A DNA stretch of 64,000 nucleotides from an uncultured Saprospiraceae bacterium (GTDB taxonomy: Bacteria; Bacteroidota; Bacteroidia; Chitinophagales; Saprospiraceae), in NCBI GenBank assembly GCA_937139495.1, contig CAKZQC010000036.1, positions 1 to 64,000 on the forward strand. Reading direction: 5' to 3'. Position 1 is the stretch's first letter; every line of letters starts with the position of its first letter. This document shows, piece after piece, positions 63,768 through 64,000 of this stretch. The notes under the pieces were generated by a model that ran no database searches, was not told the origin of the DNA, and saw only the letters and a list, made by a program, of their open reading frames with translations. A program made the position numbers and the translations under genes.

Positions 63768-64000
63768 TTATTGAGCCTCTTCAAAAAATCCATACCCTAC
63801 CGCTGTTTTAGCTCCTATCCCATGTTCAGATAAGGCTCTTTGAAGCCAATAGGCTGCTATTTTTGTTAGGGAGAAATCAGAGGTAAGTTTTTTGTTGCTA
63901 TTTTTTATCAATGGAGAATTATTTTTCACTTCATCTGATAGTGTTGTATTATTTTTTTGTTCTCCTAGTATAAATTTAAACTCTGTACCTGCTTTAACTG
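63768..64000 (-). CDS. cmr6: Cmr6 C-terminal part (truncated by window edge)
   Basis: The last 77 or so residues of a leftward gene are visible, ending ALSEHGIGAKTAVGYGFFEE. The GIGAKT..GYG(F)F string is the C-terminal Gly-rich RAMP loop of Cmr6, a Cas7-like subunit that caps the type III-B effector backbone. The rest, and presumably cmr1-cmr5, lie to the right. This identifies the locus as type III-B. Confidence 0.82.
   Translation of the reverse strand, partial: VKAGTEFKFILGEQKNNTTLSDEVKNNSPLIKNSNKKLTSDFSLTKIAAYWLQRALSEHGIGAKTAVGYGFFEEAQ

Overview
The window comes from a Bacteroidota chromosome, most likely Saprospiria-like; the genus is not decidable from sequence alone. Supporting signs are exact TTTG-N19-TAnnTTTG promoters, a type IX secretion (T9SS) sorting domain and a T9SS plug protein, many OmpA/TPR/PD40 envelope proteins, the rpsF-rpsR-rplI order, and AT-rich intergenic DNA with few Shine-Dalgarno sites.

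Layout. 1-7.1 kb: three leftward OmpA-family envelope genes, two of them paralogues, each with its own hairpin terminator, and an interspersed REP-like element at the left end. 7.4-9.3 kb: htpG. 9.5-11.6 kb: four small secreted paralogues arranged A-B-A'-B', the third broken by an extra CTATTTA unit. 11.9-21.1 kb: a T9SS-exported S15/CocE-like hydrolase, a TPR protein, ung, a PolB-type exonuclease, a fatty acid hydroxylase family protein and a GH3 protein. 21.1-23.2 kb: an inserted pair of AAA ATPase and candidate PD-(D/E)XK nuclease. 23.2-45 kb: mostly core and envelope genes (M15 lipoprotein, ribF, glycosyltransferase, thioredoxin-reductase-like oxidoreductase, ribosomal operon, acyltransferase with three lipoproteins, mnmD, thioredoxin-fold protein, gmhB, NlpC/P60, orphan receiver, T9SS plug, fRMsr).

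45-48 kb: tRNA-Leu(GAG) followed by a two-gene accessory island (HARE-HTH nuclease-like protein and a membrane coiled-coil protein) and a DciA-like gene. 48-55.2 kb: pgk, a DEGS1-like sphingolipid desaturase, a VWA protein and pepT. 55.5-64 kb: a type III-B CRISPR-Cas locus. It has cas6, a 56-repeat array (37-bp repeats) read leftward, cas2, an unusual membrane protein with a Cys/His motif, cas1, two further envelope-type small proteins, a small CRISPR-associated alpha/beta protein, and the 3' end of cmr6 cut by the right edge.

How the genes work together. The leftward cas1-X-cas2 genes lie directly upstream of the array, whose repeat in that orientation ends in ATTGAAAC, the usual 5' handle of Cas6-processed type III crRNAs. 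Cas6 would cut the transcript and the Cmr complex, mostly outside the window, would use the crRNAs. The most unusual feature is that three genes predicted to encode envelope proteins are packed into the adaptation operon. Two further candidate defence modules lie at 21-23 kb and 45-47.5 kb.
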